Shown piece after piece: positions 1-8,438 of a DNA stretch of 64,000 nt. The position numbers and the translations under genes were made by a program. Source of the DNA: Paenibacillus sp. FSL A5-0031 (GTDB taxonomy: Bacteria > Bacillota > Bacilli > Paenibacillales > Paenibacillaceae). Position 1 is the first letter of the stretch. Every line of letters starts with the position of its first letter. A model generated the notes under the pieces. It saw only the letters and a program-made list of their open reading frames with translations. It did no database searches and was not told the DNA's origin. The DNA is taken from the NCBI RefSeq assembly GCF_001956295.1, contig NZ_MRTD01000006.1:248001-312000 (forward strand). The letters are read 5' to 3'.

Positions 1-789
1 GTAAAGAAATACGCCTTTTCCCAAATGTGCATCCAGCGCATCTCGAAAGGCCGTTAACAATCGCTCGAGATCTCCGCCCCATCTTGCCAGCAAATAACTA
101 GGCAGCAAAATCCCGATACGATTGCGATGCTCATTTAAGCAAATGGGCTGATCTGCAGAAGTTATACGCGTAAGCTCTTGTTGAACGAGCTCCTTGAAGC
201 GCGCGTAGGGAACTTTCTCCTCATATGGATGCCAGTTGTAGTTGTCGTTCAGCTCAGCAAGCAAATAATATAAACGATCAGCTTCTCTCAGGTTCAAACG
301 CTGCTCCCAGCCTGCAATGGACGCCTCGCTCGCTTCACCGAGAATGAGTGATTTAATCATTTCACCGCCCAGCAGCCGTTCATTTCTAGCCTGTTCCTCT
401 TGCTGCAGTATTAATTTATCTTTTAATTTGGTCAACGTAGCGGTGAATTCAACGTCATCGACCGGTTTAACAACAAAGTCATGAACGCCATAACGCATCG
501 CTTGCTGGGCATAATTGAAGTCATTGTAACCGCTAATGATAATAAAATAAGGTACTGCTATATTTTCCAGCATGACGCATCGAATCAGCTCAAGCCCATC
601 TATGACCGGCATGCGAATGTCCGTTATGACCAGCTCAGGCTGCACACGCTTGATCAGTTCAAGCGCATCCTCGCCATTATCAGCTTCCCCTACGATTTGA
701 AAGCCGCAGGTTTCCCAATCGATTAGCTTCATTAAGCCTTTGCGGGTAAATGGTTCATCGTCAACCAGAATTGCACGATGTAAATGCAT
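1..789 (-). CDS. AraC-type response regulator (YesN-like), C-terminus cut by window edge
   Basis: The reading frame is open from the ATG at 789 to the left edge. It starts with a receiver domain: acidic pair D10-D11, phosphoacceptor D57 in a VITDIRMP motif, and the lysine of the FVVKPVDD motif near residue 108. The ribosome site AGGAGG sits six or seven bases before the ATG. The visible 263 residues resemble the receiver plus linker of YesN-like regulators; the AraC DNA-binding domain would lie off the left edge, so that part is inferred. Such regulators pair with a YesM-type kinase and activate carbohydrate transport genes. No kinase is visible here; it may lie to the left. The gene begins 23 bases after the Nif3-family gene and may be co-transcribed with it. 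Confidence 0.88.
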   Translation of the reverse strand, partial: MHLHRAILVDDEPFTRKGLMKLIDWETCGFQIVGEADNGEDALELIKRVQPELVITDIRMPVIDGLELIRCVMLENIAVPYFIIISGYNDFNYAQQAMRYGVHDFVVKPVDDVEFTATLTKLKDKLILQQEEQARNERLLGGEMIKSLILGEASEASIAGWEQRLNLREADRLYYLLAELNDNYNWHPYEEKVPYARFKELVQQELTRITSADQPICLNEHRNRIGILLPSYLLARWGGDLERLLTAFRDALDAHLGKGVFLY

Positions 790-812
790 CAAATTCCTCC
801 TCTTATTAGGGG

Positions 813-1607
813 TTAGACCACTTTAAAAACGGGATCTACAGGCAAGTAATGAACAGGAATAGTAGAATATTTATGGCGAAGCCGATCAGCCAGCAGTTTC
901 ATACCCGGCTGCTCGCTTTCGGAATGACCTAGAACAACTAGCGCTTGGTGCCTGCCCAGGTGGACGGCATCCCTTACATACTCTGGCGTCTCCCACTCCG
1001 GGCCTTCGCCGTATATGATCAAGTCCAGCTTATAGTTTGCAAATAAAGGAATTGCGTTGTCCCCCCCGCCTCTGTAGCCGGCCAACAATCCAATCCGGCT
1101 GCAACTCGTGGATAAATCCCCTACTGTACGCACATAACGGATTCCCAGCTTTTTTTTGATATGCTCGATTACTTGCTCGAGCTTCATCGGTTGAACAGCT
1201 ACGATTGATGCGGCGGGCAAATGCTCCGTCACATGATCATTCCAATCCAAGGCGTGAATAAGCCCCTCCATAATGCCGTCTGGCTCGTACCGATGCCAAT
1301 AATCGTGGAAGCGATAAATCGCTAAACCTGATTCTTCAATAAATCGGCTTTTAGCCTTATAAATAGGATCATTCACATAAGTAGATTCCTTGGCATCATG
1401 GTGGCTGAAGAAGGTTCCTTCATGCGTAATGATGAGGTTCGCCCCCATTGCGACAGACCATTCGAGCACCTGCTGCGAGGCCATAAACGCAACGACAATG
1501 CCCTTGACTTCCGTTTGTGGATTTCCGAACTTTAACGTATCCACGCTGCCTGCAATTGGAGTAACAGGGGCCAATAAATCATCCACAACATTTTGTATTT
1601 TTATCAT
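813..1607 (-). CDS. Nif3-like dinuclear metal-centre protein
   Basis: The 264-residue protein matches the Nif3/YqfO family. The conserved histidine segment IITHEGTFF lies near residue 60 and a second metal-site stretch, FHDYWHRYEPDG, near residue 100. A late HSESEQPG segment near residue 228 would complete the dinuclear site. Members form hexameric rings; some act as cyclohydrolases or metal-binding proteins, but no reaction is settled for most. The length is that of the short form, without the PII-like insertion seen in B. subtilis YqfO. The ATG start is preceded by AAGGGGTG about 13 bases upstream, a rather long spacing. It lies just upstream of the truncated response regulator on the same strand. 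The physiological role here is unknown. Confidence 0.82.
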   Translation of the reverse strand: MIKIQNVVDDLLAPVTPIAGSVDTLKFGNPQTEVKGIVVAFMASQQVLEWSVAMGANLIITHEGTFFSHHDAKESTYVNDPIYKAKSRFIEESGLAIYRFHDYWHRYEPDGIMEGLIHALDWNDHVTEHLPAASIVAVQPMKLEQVIEHIKKKLGIRYVRTVGDLSTSCSRIGLLAGYRGGGDNAIPLFANYKLDLIIYGEGPEWETPEYVRDAVHLGRHQALVVLGHSESEQPGMKLLADRLRHKYSTIPVHYLPVDPVFKVV

Positions 1608-1764
1608 TTTATAGGTGCACCCCTTCAGATTTATTATGACATGTAATTGAATAAAAAGATGAAATAAAGCGTATTCATGTTTAATTAAATTGTAATTTCA
1701 AAAAATAAACTGCACAATGTAAAAAGTATAGTGTCAACCCTATAAACTATATATTTTGCAATAC

Positions 1765-1808
1765 AAAAAAGGCGATTACTTCCGAATTATTTTCGGTAAG
1801 CAATCGCC
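1765..1808 (-). terminator. Rho-independent terminator after GH127 gene
   Basis: An inverted repeat (GGCGATT arms extended by CTTaCCG-type pairs) at 1771-1808 is followed on the minus strand by six T. It lies about 50 bases after the GH127 stop and separates that gene from the Nif3 gene. Confidence 0.85.
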
Positions 1809-1855
1809 AAATTATGTTGATCGTTTCAGTTCAAAAATGATGGAATGCTAACGGC

Positions 1856-3829
1856 CTATAGTCTTTCCTTCACCCATACCGCCATCTCGCCTTTGCCGCG
1901 ATTCGCCCATGCGTAATAGGGAATAAACGTAACATCCGTCGGCTCAAGAGCTGCGTCTGCGTTGGTGCGGTAAAGCTGAGTGCCCCAATCCTCGAATTGA
2001 AGCTTCAGCGCCTGCGCCTTAATCACTTGGATGCCGCCAATCAGATGTTGTTCAAACGTTTCCTCCAGCTTGGCATCCTGCGGCAGAAGCAGCTGCTGAA
2101 GCTGCTTGCCGTTGTCCGCCTCCTCTAGGCAATAGACGAGCGGCCCGCGCTGCAGTGCTACTTTACCAGCATTTTGCTTCACTAGCGGATGGCTTCTTAC
2201 TCGTAATATAGGCATATCGAGTGCAAGCTCCACAATATCGCCGGACGTCCACTCCCGGTAAATTCGCGCATAGCCGTCCACGATTTGATTCGCAAGGGAA
2301 TACACTTCTCCGTTTATGAGTATCGCTGCATTGGAAGACCAGTCCGGTATACGCAGCGCCAAAGTGAATACTGCCGGCTCGCCGAGTGTCACCTCAAAAC
2401 GTGCTGACCCTGCCCAAGGCATATTGGATTGCTGATGAAGCTTGATTTTTGTATCTCCTAATGAAAGCTCTATTTCTCCGCCGATATACAGATGCGCATA
2501 AATGGTATTTCCTTTTGTGGAATATAAATACTCGCCCAGCGAAGCAAGCAACCGAGCAATATTCGGCGGACAGCAGGCGCAGCCGAACCATTCTTGGCGA
2601 ACAGGCTTCACATGGTTAAAGTTTTTGTTTCTTCCTTCACATACATCCGGCGTTACCTCCAGCGGATTCACATAGAAGAAATGTCTGCCGTCACGCGACA
2701 TGCCTGCAATAACGGTATTGTACAAAGCACGCTCCATTACATCTGCATAGCGGCTGTTAGGCTCGAGCTGAAGCATGCGATGAGCGAAGAATATAAGGCC
2801 AATCGATGCGCAGGTTTCTGAATATACCGTATCATTTGGCAGATCGTAATCGAATGAAAAAGCTTCGCCCTGCGCCATTGATCCAATTCCGCCAGTAATG
2901 TACATCTGCTTTGAGGCTATGTTGTCCCACAATCTGCGGCATGCTGCAAGCAATGACTCGTCGCCCGTTTCGCGTGCAACATCCGCCATACCCGCAAGCA
3001 TATAAACGACACGCACTGCATGGCCAACCGCTGCTTCTTGCTCACGAACAGGCAAATGCGCCTGAAAATAATCCGCTTCGATATGAATCTTATTATTGCT
3101 CCAATGCGAAGTTCTGCCCCTGCGGTCAGCCTCTGCTTCGAAGAAGCTGGGCTGCTGGCCGCGTTTATCAATAAAGTAGCTGCTCAGCTCCAAATATTTG
3201 CGTTCACCCGTTGTCTCATATAGTTTCACAAGTGCCAGCTCAATCTCTTGATGACCGTCATATCCTGCAATTTGACCTGGTCCATCACCAAACACGACAG
3301 CAATATCATCTGCGATCCGGCATACAATTTCAAGCAGCTTCTTCTTGCCTGTTGCTTTATAGTAAGCTACGCCAGCCTCGATCATATGGCCTGCGGTATA
3401 AAGCTCATGGCACTCCGTCAAGTTTGTCCACTTCTTGCCCGGCTCTTTAATCGTATAGAAGGTATTCAAATAACCGTCAGGCTGCTGCGCCTTTTCAATA
3501 ATGTCGATCATTTCGTCAGCAATTTGCTCTAGACCAGCATCTGGCTTTGTCTCAAGCAAATAAGCGACCGCCTCCAGCCATTTGGCTACATCGGTATCTT
3601 GAAATACGAAGCCGTAAAAATCCCCTTTTTCTAAACCTGCCGCAATTTTAAAATTACGAACCGCTCCGCTTCGTTCGGCTCCCTCTACTTGATCATTTAT
3701 AGCATCCCATTGATAGGGTACAACAACATCCCTAACTAAATTAATATAATAATTCCAAAATGAATCTTGAATATTGATCTGCTTAAGTGATACGGGTTTG
3801 GCATGGTCCTTGCTTGCGATTTGCTCCAT
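1856..3829 (-). CDS. GH127-family beta-L-arabinofuranosidase (first copy)
   Basis: This 657-residue protein belongs to glycoside hydrolase family 127 (DUF1680), whose characterised member HypBA1 removes terminal beta-L-arabinofuranose. The active-site features are visible: E322 in GEAFSFD as candidate acid/base, E338 and C340 in SETC, and C419-C420 in the CACCPPN segment, which in the family bind zinc and supply the cysteine nucleophile. An (alpha/alpha)6 barrel core is followed by beta domains. There is no signal peptide, so it acts in the cytoplasm on imported oligosaccharides. The ATG is preceded by AGAGGGG. A divergent AraC gene starts 137 bases away and is the likely regulator. The exact substrate cannot be told from sequence; other GH127-like proteins act on other sugars. 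Confidence 0.9.
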   Translation of the reverse strand: MEQIASKDHAKPVSLKQINIQDSFWNYYINLVRDVVVPYQWDAINDQVEGAERSGAVRNFKIAAGLEKGDFYGFVFQDTDVAKWLEAVAYLLETKPDAGLEQIADEMIDIIEKAQQPDGYLNTFYTIKEPGKKWTNLTECHELYTAGHMIEAGVAYYKATGKKKLLEIVCRIADDIAVVFGDGPGQIAGYDGHQEIELALVKLYETTGERKYLELSSYFIDKRGQQPSFFEAEADRRGRTSHWSNNKIHIEADYFQAHLPVREQEAAVGHAVRVVYMLAGMADVARETGDESLLAACRRLWDNIASKQMYITGGIGSMAQGEAFSFDYDLPNDTVYSETCASIGLIFFAHRMLQLEPNSRYADVMERALYNTVIAGMSRDGRHFFYVNPLEVTPDVCEGRNKNFNHVKPVRQEWFGCACCPPNIARLLASLGEYLYSTKGNTIYAHLYIGGEIELSLGDTKIKLHQQSNMPWAGSARFEVTLGEPAVFTLALRIPDWSSNAAILINGEVYSLANQIVDGYARIYREWTSGDIVELALDMPILRVRSHPLVKQNAGKVALQRGPLVYCLEEADNGKQLQQLLLPQDAKLEETFEQHLIGGIQVIKAQALKLQFEDWGTQLYRTNADAALEPTDVTFIPYYAWANRGKGEMAVWVKERL

Positions 3830-3966
3830 TTATTAAAACCCCTCTTCCGATATGAATAACTTTCATACTGCTGATCTCTATTTTATGGGTTAAAATAAAA
3901 CTTAAATACAAATGAAAATAACTAAATACTTATAAAATTTCACACAAGCAGGGAGTGTAATTAATT

Positions 3967-4839
3967 ATGATAGCAGCATCGGAGCATATTTATTTTGCAG
4001 CCCCTCCACTTCCTTATTACTTAGAGAGCGGCGTTACGAATCACGAACGGGGCGATCAGCATCCGAGCCGGAAGCAGCTAGGCGTATTTGATCTTCTTAT
4101 CGTAGAACATGGCTGCTTATTTATAGGCGAGGATGAGCGGAAATGGCAATTAACAGACGGGCAAACCTTGCTTCTGCTGCCTGACCGCTATCACTATTCC
4201 GTAAAGCCTTCTGAGGAAAAAACACGCTTTTACTGGGTTCATTTTCAAGCGGTGGGGGAATGGCAGCAAACGGAGCTCGATCACTCAGGCATTAACCAAG
4301 AAGAGCATTACAATCGTTTTCTAACTTCTCCTTACTCCCTTCACCTGCAGAAAGCATGGACGCTCCCCTATCCAGAGCAAGCGTTTCGCTTAATGCGAAC
4401 GCTGAACAAAGCTGGAGGAGAGCGTCAGTCGAGTGCATTCTGGACGCAGCAGCAGACATTCGAGGAGCTGCTGCGCATGATGGACCTGCGGCAAAATGAC
4501 AGCTATACAAGCCCCATTGTCACTTTAGCTGAGAAAGCGGAGGCTTATATAAAAAATAATTATCGATTTGAAATTTCAAGCAAAACGATGGCTGAAGCTC
4601 TCAATTTTCACTATAACTACATTACCCGCTGCATGAAGCAGGTGTATGGCATGACGCCTATCGACTATTTATCCAAATATCGGCTTGAGCAAGCCAAGCT
4701 GCTACTGCTCAAAACAGAATGGCCGATCGCAGAAATCGCACAATATGTTGGATTTGAAAATGTTCCCTACTTCTCCAATTGCTTTACGCAGCAAATCGGG
4801 CTGCCGCCTACGAAATTTCGCAAGCAATATACGACGTAA
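3967..4839 (+). CDS. AraC-family regulator divergent from GH127
   Basis: The 290-residue protein has an N-terminal cupin-like sensing half (a double-stranded beta-helix pattern over residues 20-100, with HYSVKPSEEKTRFYWVHF) and a C-terminal double helix-turn-helix of the AraC type from about residue 190 (YGMTPIDYLSKYRLEQAK, then IAEIAQYVGFENVPYFSNCF). AGGGAG lies 11 bases before the ATG. It is transcribed away from the GH127 gene across a 137-base AT-rich gap that must hold both promoters. By family precedent it would activate the glycosidase in response to a sugar ligand; the ligand is unknown. Its stop codon lies one base from that of the convergent hydrolase. Confidence 0.9.
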   Translation: MIAASEHIYFAAPPLPYYLESGVTNHERGDQHPSRKQLGVFDLLIVEHGCLFIGEDERKWQLTDGQTLLLLPDRYHYSVKPSEEKTRFYWVHFQAVGEWQQTELDHSGINQEEHYNRFLTSPYSLHLQKAWTLPYPEQAFRLMRTLNKAGGERQSSAFWTQQQTFEELLRMMDLRQNDSYTSPIVTLAEKAEAYIKNNYRFEISSKTMAEALNFHYNYITRCMKQVYGMTPIDYLSKYRLEQAKLLLLKTEWPIAEIAQYVGFENVPYFSNCFTQQIGLPPTKFRKQYTT

Positions 4840-4840
4840 T

Positions 4841-5863
4841 TTAAGACGATAACGTTTGCTTCAACCAATCGTAAGCCAGTCGGCCGCTTATTTCATGCTT
4901 ACCCGGAAATACGTCCGTTAAAAGCTTGTCACCAGCTCCATCCGCCTCATAAATGGCCTGAATCTCTGCTTCCGCCTTCCGAAAACCTGCCACCGGAAAA
5001 ATCGGATCATTTTCTCCAGATTCAAGAAATAACGGACGCGGAGCAATTAATCCGATCAATTCCGGCAGCTCCGCGTGAACGAGTAAACTTGGCGTGTAAT
5101 TATCAATGCAATGATGAACGGCAAAGATGCTGTCTTTGACTGTGTTCGCGAAGCCAGTCAATACCGTTGCCTTTATGCGCGCTTCCAGCACGGCCGTCAC
5201 AAACCCAATTAAACCTCCGCCAGAAAAACCCATGAGGCCAATCCGATCAGCATCAACCTCTTTACGCGCAGACAAATAATGAAATGCTTTTAACGCTTCT
5301 GATACGCGCAGGCCGGTCAATGTCTTGCCAAGCATCATCAGCTGCGTTGACAGCCGGTAGCACGAGCTTGGCGTATCTGGATTAAGCGCAAGATCGGCAT
5401 GGAGCCTGCGCTCGCCGAAGCCGATGACGTCTGGTGCGATCACGACCATGCCCCGTTTCACAAGCTGAATAGCAAAATGCTGATGGCTGCCCGGATCTTC
5501 ATCATCTTGTGATCCATCCTGCCGCAAACCAACAATTTGTCTGCTTCCATAACCATGACCATGCAGTGCCAGCACACTCGGCTGCGGCCCCTGCACATCA
5601 CTCGGAATAAGCACATACGCGGCAAACGTCAGCTCTGGCGTAGCCGACAGCTCCACCCGTTCGCGAACATATCCATCGCATTGAACGCGTTCCAGCACCT
5701 TCGGTATATGTGCGGGATTAGGCTCGAACTGGCCTACCAACTCTCGCAGCGCTGATTTCAGCTTCGGCCTGCGTTCATTTCGGAGCTGCAGAGTCCGAAG
5801 CTGTTGATGCCGAGCAATGGCTTCGTCATATAGCTTCGTTAAATAAGAATCACCATTCCACAT
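4841..5863 (-). CDS. Alpha/beta hydrolase, dienelactone hydrolase/YtaP-like
   Basis: This 340-residue protein is an alpha/beta-hydrolase with an HGHG oxyanion segment near residue 101, nucleophile S214 in GFSGGG, an acid residue in GENDPIF near residue 290 and histidine in PGKHEIS near residue 324. The family includes acyl and acetyl esterases often placed beside polysaccharide-degradation genes. There is no signal peptide, so it is cytoplasmic. An AGGAGAG ribosome site precedes the ATG. It is convergent with the AraC gene with no room for a terminator between them. An esterase acting on acylated oligosaccharides would fit the neighbourhood, but the substrate is not shown. Confidence 0.82.
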   Translation of the reverse strand: MWNGDSYLTKLYDEAIARHQQLRTLQLRNERRPKLKSALRELVGQFEPNPAHIPKVLERVQCDGYVRERVELSATPELTFAAYVLIPSDVQGPQPSVLALHGHGYGSRQIVGLRQDGSQDDEDPGSHQHFAIQLVKRGMVVIAPDVIGFGERRLHADLALNPDTPSSCYRLSTQLMMLGKTLTGLRVSEALKAFHYLSARKEVDADRIGLMGFSGGGLIGFVTAVLEARIKATVLTGFANTVKDSIFAVHHCIDNYTPSLLVHAELPELIGLIAPRPLFLESGENDPIFPVAGFRKAEAEIQAIYEADGAGDKLLTDVFPGKHEISGRLAYDWLKQTLSS

Positions 5864-5944
5864 CGTGATCTCTCCTCTTTGTCTGCGTTTTTGTTGTCCT
5901 CTTCCCTACATTCTGTTGTCTTTAAGAAAATTCAAGCAAAGCAG

Positions 5945-5973
5945 TTGAATCTTTATTCTTAATGTTGTATATT
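5945..5973 (+). promoter_or_regulatory. Sigma-A-type promoter of the aminotransferase gene
   Basis: TTGAAT at 5945-5950 and TATATT at 5968-5973 are separated by 17 bases. The gene's GGGAGG site and ATG follow within 35 bases. Confidence 0.6.
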
Positions 5974-6007
5974 TATGCAATACAATGAATAACCGGGAGG
6001 CTCGTAA

Positions 6008-7222
6008 ATGATTCAGATGGAAAAGTCAGCAACAAAGGCATTATTAGAAACGGCGGAGAAATCGGTTCTTTTTACGGCGCACCGTCCCAGCGTCGTGATG
6101 GAAAAAGGCAAGGGTATGTTTTTGTGGGATACGGATGGAAATCGTTACTTGGACTTTGTCGGCGGCTGGGCGGTTGCAAGCTTGGGGCATTCCCCTGCTG
6201 TATTGCAGGAGGCATTGTCACGTCAGGCTTCAACGCTTGTTCATGCAAGCCCCGGTTACTATAATAAACCAATGATTGAATTCGCCGAGATGCTGACCAG
6301 CGTCAGCGGTATGGATAAAGCTTTTTTTGTAAGCAGCGGTGCTGAGGCGAATGAAAGTGCAATTAAGCTCGCAAGAAAACATGGCTCTGTTAATTTGAAT
6401 GGAGCATATGAGATTATTACGTTAACGAACAGCTTCCACGGACGCTCGCTAGCTATGATGTCTGCAACTGGGAAAGCAAAGTGGAAGGATCTATACGCTC
6501 CTAAGGTCGAGGGCTTTAAGCATGTACCTATTAATGACCTTGATGCTTGCTTTGCTGCGGTTACGAACAACACCTGTGCAATTATGGTCGAGCTCGTGCA
6601 AGGGGAAGGCGGCGTTCATTCCGTAGATGAAGCGTATTTGTTCGGATTGCGTAAAATATGCGATATGTACGGCATGTTGTTAATATTTGATGAAATACAG
6701 ACGGGGATGGGCAGAACAGGCAAGCTGTTCGCTTATGAGCATTACGGTATTATGCCTGATGTCATCACCATAGGCAAAGGCATTGGTGCTGGCTTTCCGT
6801 TAGCGGCGATGCTGACAAAAAGCAAATATGATTTATTTGAGCCGGGAGATCAAGGCGGAACCTATACAGGAGCCCCGCTTGCCATGGCTGCAGGTTATGC
6901 CGTGCTTCAGGAACTGCTGGAGCAAAACTTGGCAAACAACGCTAAGGTGCAAGGCCAATTTCTAGAAGGCAGCCTTCGCGATCTTTCTCACGAATTTCCG
7001 ATTGCGAATATTCGCGGCAAAGGGCTTCTGCTCGCATTTGACGTACCCGAGAACACCGCTGATGAGCTTGCTGCGATTTGTATGCGTGAGGGACTGCTTA
7101 TCAATGCACTGAATTCATCTACCATTCGCCTCGTTCCTCCATTAATTGTAACGCAGAAGGATATCGATCTCATGATATTCATCCTGCGCCGCTCTTTCCG
7201 TCAGCTGCTTGCTGCCAAATAA
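6008..7222 (+). CDS. Class III aminotransferase, acetylornithine/ornithine type
   Basis: The 404-residue protein is a fold-type I PLP enzyme: SSGAEANE at residues 109-116 binds the phosphate, D228 in IFDEIQTGMGRTG pairs with the PLP ring, and K257 in TIGKGIGAG forms the Schiff base. It is closest to acetylornithine/ornithine aminotransferases (ArgD-like), which move the terminal amino group of an ornithine derivative to 2-oxoglutarate. No other arginine gene is nearby, so it may be a paralogue with another amine substrate; succinylornithine or 4-aminobutyrate cannot be excluded. GGGAGG lies before the ATG, a sigma-A-like promoter lies upstream and a hairpin follows, so it looks monocistronic. 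Confidence 0.82.
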   Translation: MIQMEKSATKALLETAEKSVLFTAHRPSVVMEKGKGMFLWDTDGNRYLDFVGGWAVASLGHSPAVLQEALSRQASTLVHASPGYYNKPMIEFAEMLTSVSGMDKAFFVSSGAEANESAIKLARKHGSVNLNGAYEIITLTNSFHGRSLAMMSATGKAKWKDLYAPKVEGFKHVPINDLDACFAAVTNNTCAIMVELVQGEGGVHSVDEAYLFGLRKICDMYGMLLIFDEIQTGMGRTGKLFAYEHYGIMPDVITIGKGIGAGFPLAAMLTKSKYDLFEPGDQGGTYTGAPLAMAAGYAVLQELLEQNLANNAKVQGQFLEGSLRDLSHEFPIANIRGKGLLLAFDVPENTADELAAICMREGLLINALNSSTIRLVPPLIVTQKDIDLMIFILRRSFRQLLAAK

Positions 7223-7240
7223 TGACTCATTCGTAACGAG

Positions 7241-7277
7241 CCAGCTGATCCAGCGAATGCTGAATCAGCTGGTTTAT
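7241..7277 (+). terminator. Terminator after aminotransferase gene
   Basis: CCAGCTGAT at 7241-7249 pairs perfectly with ATCAGCTGG at 7264-7272 and extends inward through CAGC/GCTG. TTTATT follows on the plus strand. Confidence 0.75.
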
Positions 7278-7333
7278 TGAAGTGAGCTCTTGCGCTAGCC
7301 TCAGCTGCACAATCGAATCCGCGTCTCAACCTT

Positions 7334-8059
7334 CTACCAATTCAGCGCATTGCCTGCATAATCCACGTATTCACAATCTGCTGCCGCAGCATCCAAGCTT
7401 ATGCGAGCTTCAACTAGCTTTAGAATAGAGGAAGCCGATTGCTCAGGCGTAAGCGTTGCTGCAGCATCTAACTGGCCCTGCATATACGTCTGCACCCAGC
7501 CTGGGTGCACAACCAGTACACGGCCACCTAGCTGCTTGATGCCATTATGGATCAGCTTGGATTGCATGTTCAGCGCTGCCTTTGACATACAATACGCATA
7601 CCAGCTGTCCCGGTAGCAATCACTTATGCTGCCCGCCTCCGACGATATATTGAGCAGAAACTTTGATTCTCCCTTGAGCAGGAGCGGCATAAAGGTCTGG
7701 CTCATCCGCAAGCTCCCAAGTGTATTCACATTAAAAACATCAAGCATTTCCGCATAATGAAGCGGATCTAGCACCGTTGCTGTAATGTCTCCCAATATCG
7801 CTCCGTTATTGATTAATAGATCCAGCTGATCCGTCCTTGCAGCTGTTGCTTCGAACGCCCTTGCCACACTCTCATCACTTGATATGTCCAGCTGCAGCAC
7901 CTGCAGCCGATCTGCATGTGCTTCTTTTAACTCATTAAGCTGCGGTACATGGTCCGCATATCGTCCAGCAAAAACGTCATATTCTAGCTCAAGCAAGCAT
8001 TTCACGAGGGCCAAGCCTACTCCTCGATCTGCTCCGGTGACGAAGGCTGTTTTTTTCAA
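7334..8059 (-). CDS. Short-chain dehydrogenase/reductase
   Basis: The protein starts with a Rossmann TGADRGVG nucleotide motif at about residues 8-15, has an NNGAILG segment, and carries a catalytic serine followed by YCMSK (Y-x-x-x-K). I choose the TTG at 8059 as start because AGGAGTG sits six bases before it and the TGxxxGxG fold begins directly after; the frame stays open to 8257 but that extension has no SDR homology. This gives 241 residues, normal for the family. The substrate is unknown. A related SDR occurs at 17365 in the GH9 operon; both share the VVHPGWVQT/ALHPGWIRT-type segment. Confidence 0.82.
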   Translation of the reverse strand: MKKTAFVTGADRGVGLALVKCLLELEYDVFAGRYADHVPQLNELKEAHADRLQVLQLDISSDESVARAFEATAARTDQLDLLINNGAILGDITATVLDPLHYAEMLDVFNVNTLGSLRMSQTFMPLLLKGESKFLLNISSEAGSISDCYRDSWYAYCMSKAALNMQSKLIHNGIKQLGGRVLVVHPGWVQTYMQGQLDAAATLTPEQSASSILKLVEARISLDAAAADCEYVDYAGNALNW

Positions 8060-8168
8060 TACAATCACTCCTATTATACTTATTGAAATCATTGCGAATG
8101 ATGGATAAGCTGCTCCGCATAATCTAGTTACGGTTGTAATGCGCCTAATTAGCAGGAGGGCTCCCATT

Positions 8169-8423
8169 TTGCGTACACGAGTTGCCAAAAAAGAAGAATT
8201 TGAAATATACATTGTTCCCGCCTGGAAATGGAAGGAGTTCATTGCCTTTGAGCTCATCGGCGGCGCGGCATTTTATTTGTTATGCCGAAAAGCAGTGCAT
8301 TCCGAGCTATTCGGCATAGCCGCGAATATAGCTGGACCGCAGATGCTCAAATTTTTGATGGCTGCTTATCGCTTGGATACAAAAAAACGTCCCACAGCCC
8401 CCGCTGAGCTAGCGGAATTGTAG
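8169..8423 (+). CDS. Small protein of unknown function
   Basis: A TTG at 8169 lies eight bases after a strong AGGAGGG and opens an 84-residue frame. The product begins with charged residues (RTRVAKKEEFEIY), has a hydrophobic middle with AFELIGGAAFYLLC that could be one membrane segment, and ends in a charged tail. I recognise no family. Support comes from the ribosome site and its position divergent from the SDR gene. It ends 15 bases before the convergent uxaC stop. It may be real but small and poorly conserved. Confidence 0.5.
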   Translation: MRTRVAKKEEFEIYIVPAWKWKEFIAFELIGGAAFYLLCRKAVHSELFGIAANIAGPQMLKFLMAAYRLDTKKRPTAPAELAEL

Positions 8424-8438
8424 AACGTTTCAAGCATG

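Noticed and set aside
8060..8257. N-terminal extension of the first SDR
   Set aside because: The TTG at 8059 has the ribosome site and sits directly before the nucleotide-binding motif; the extension shows no homology.
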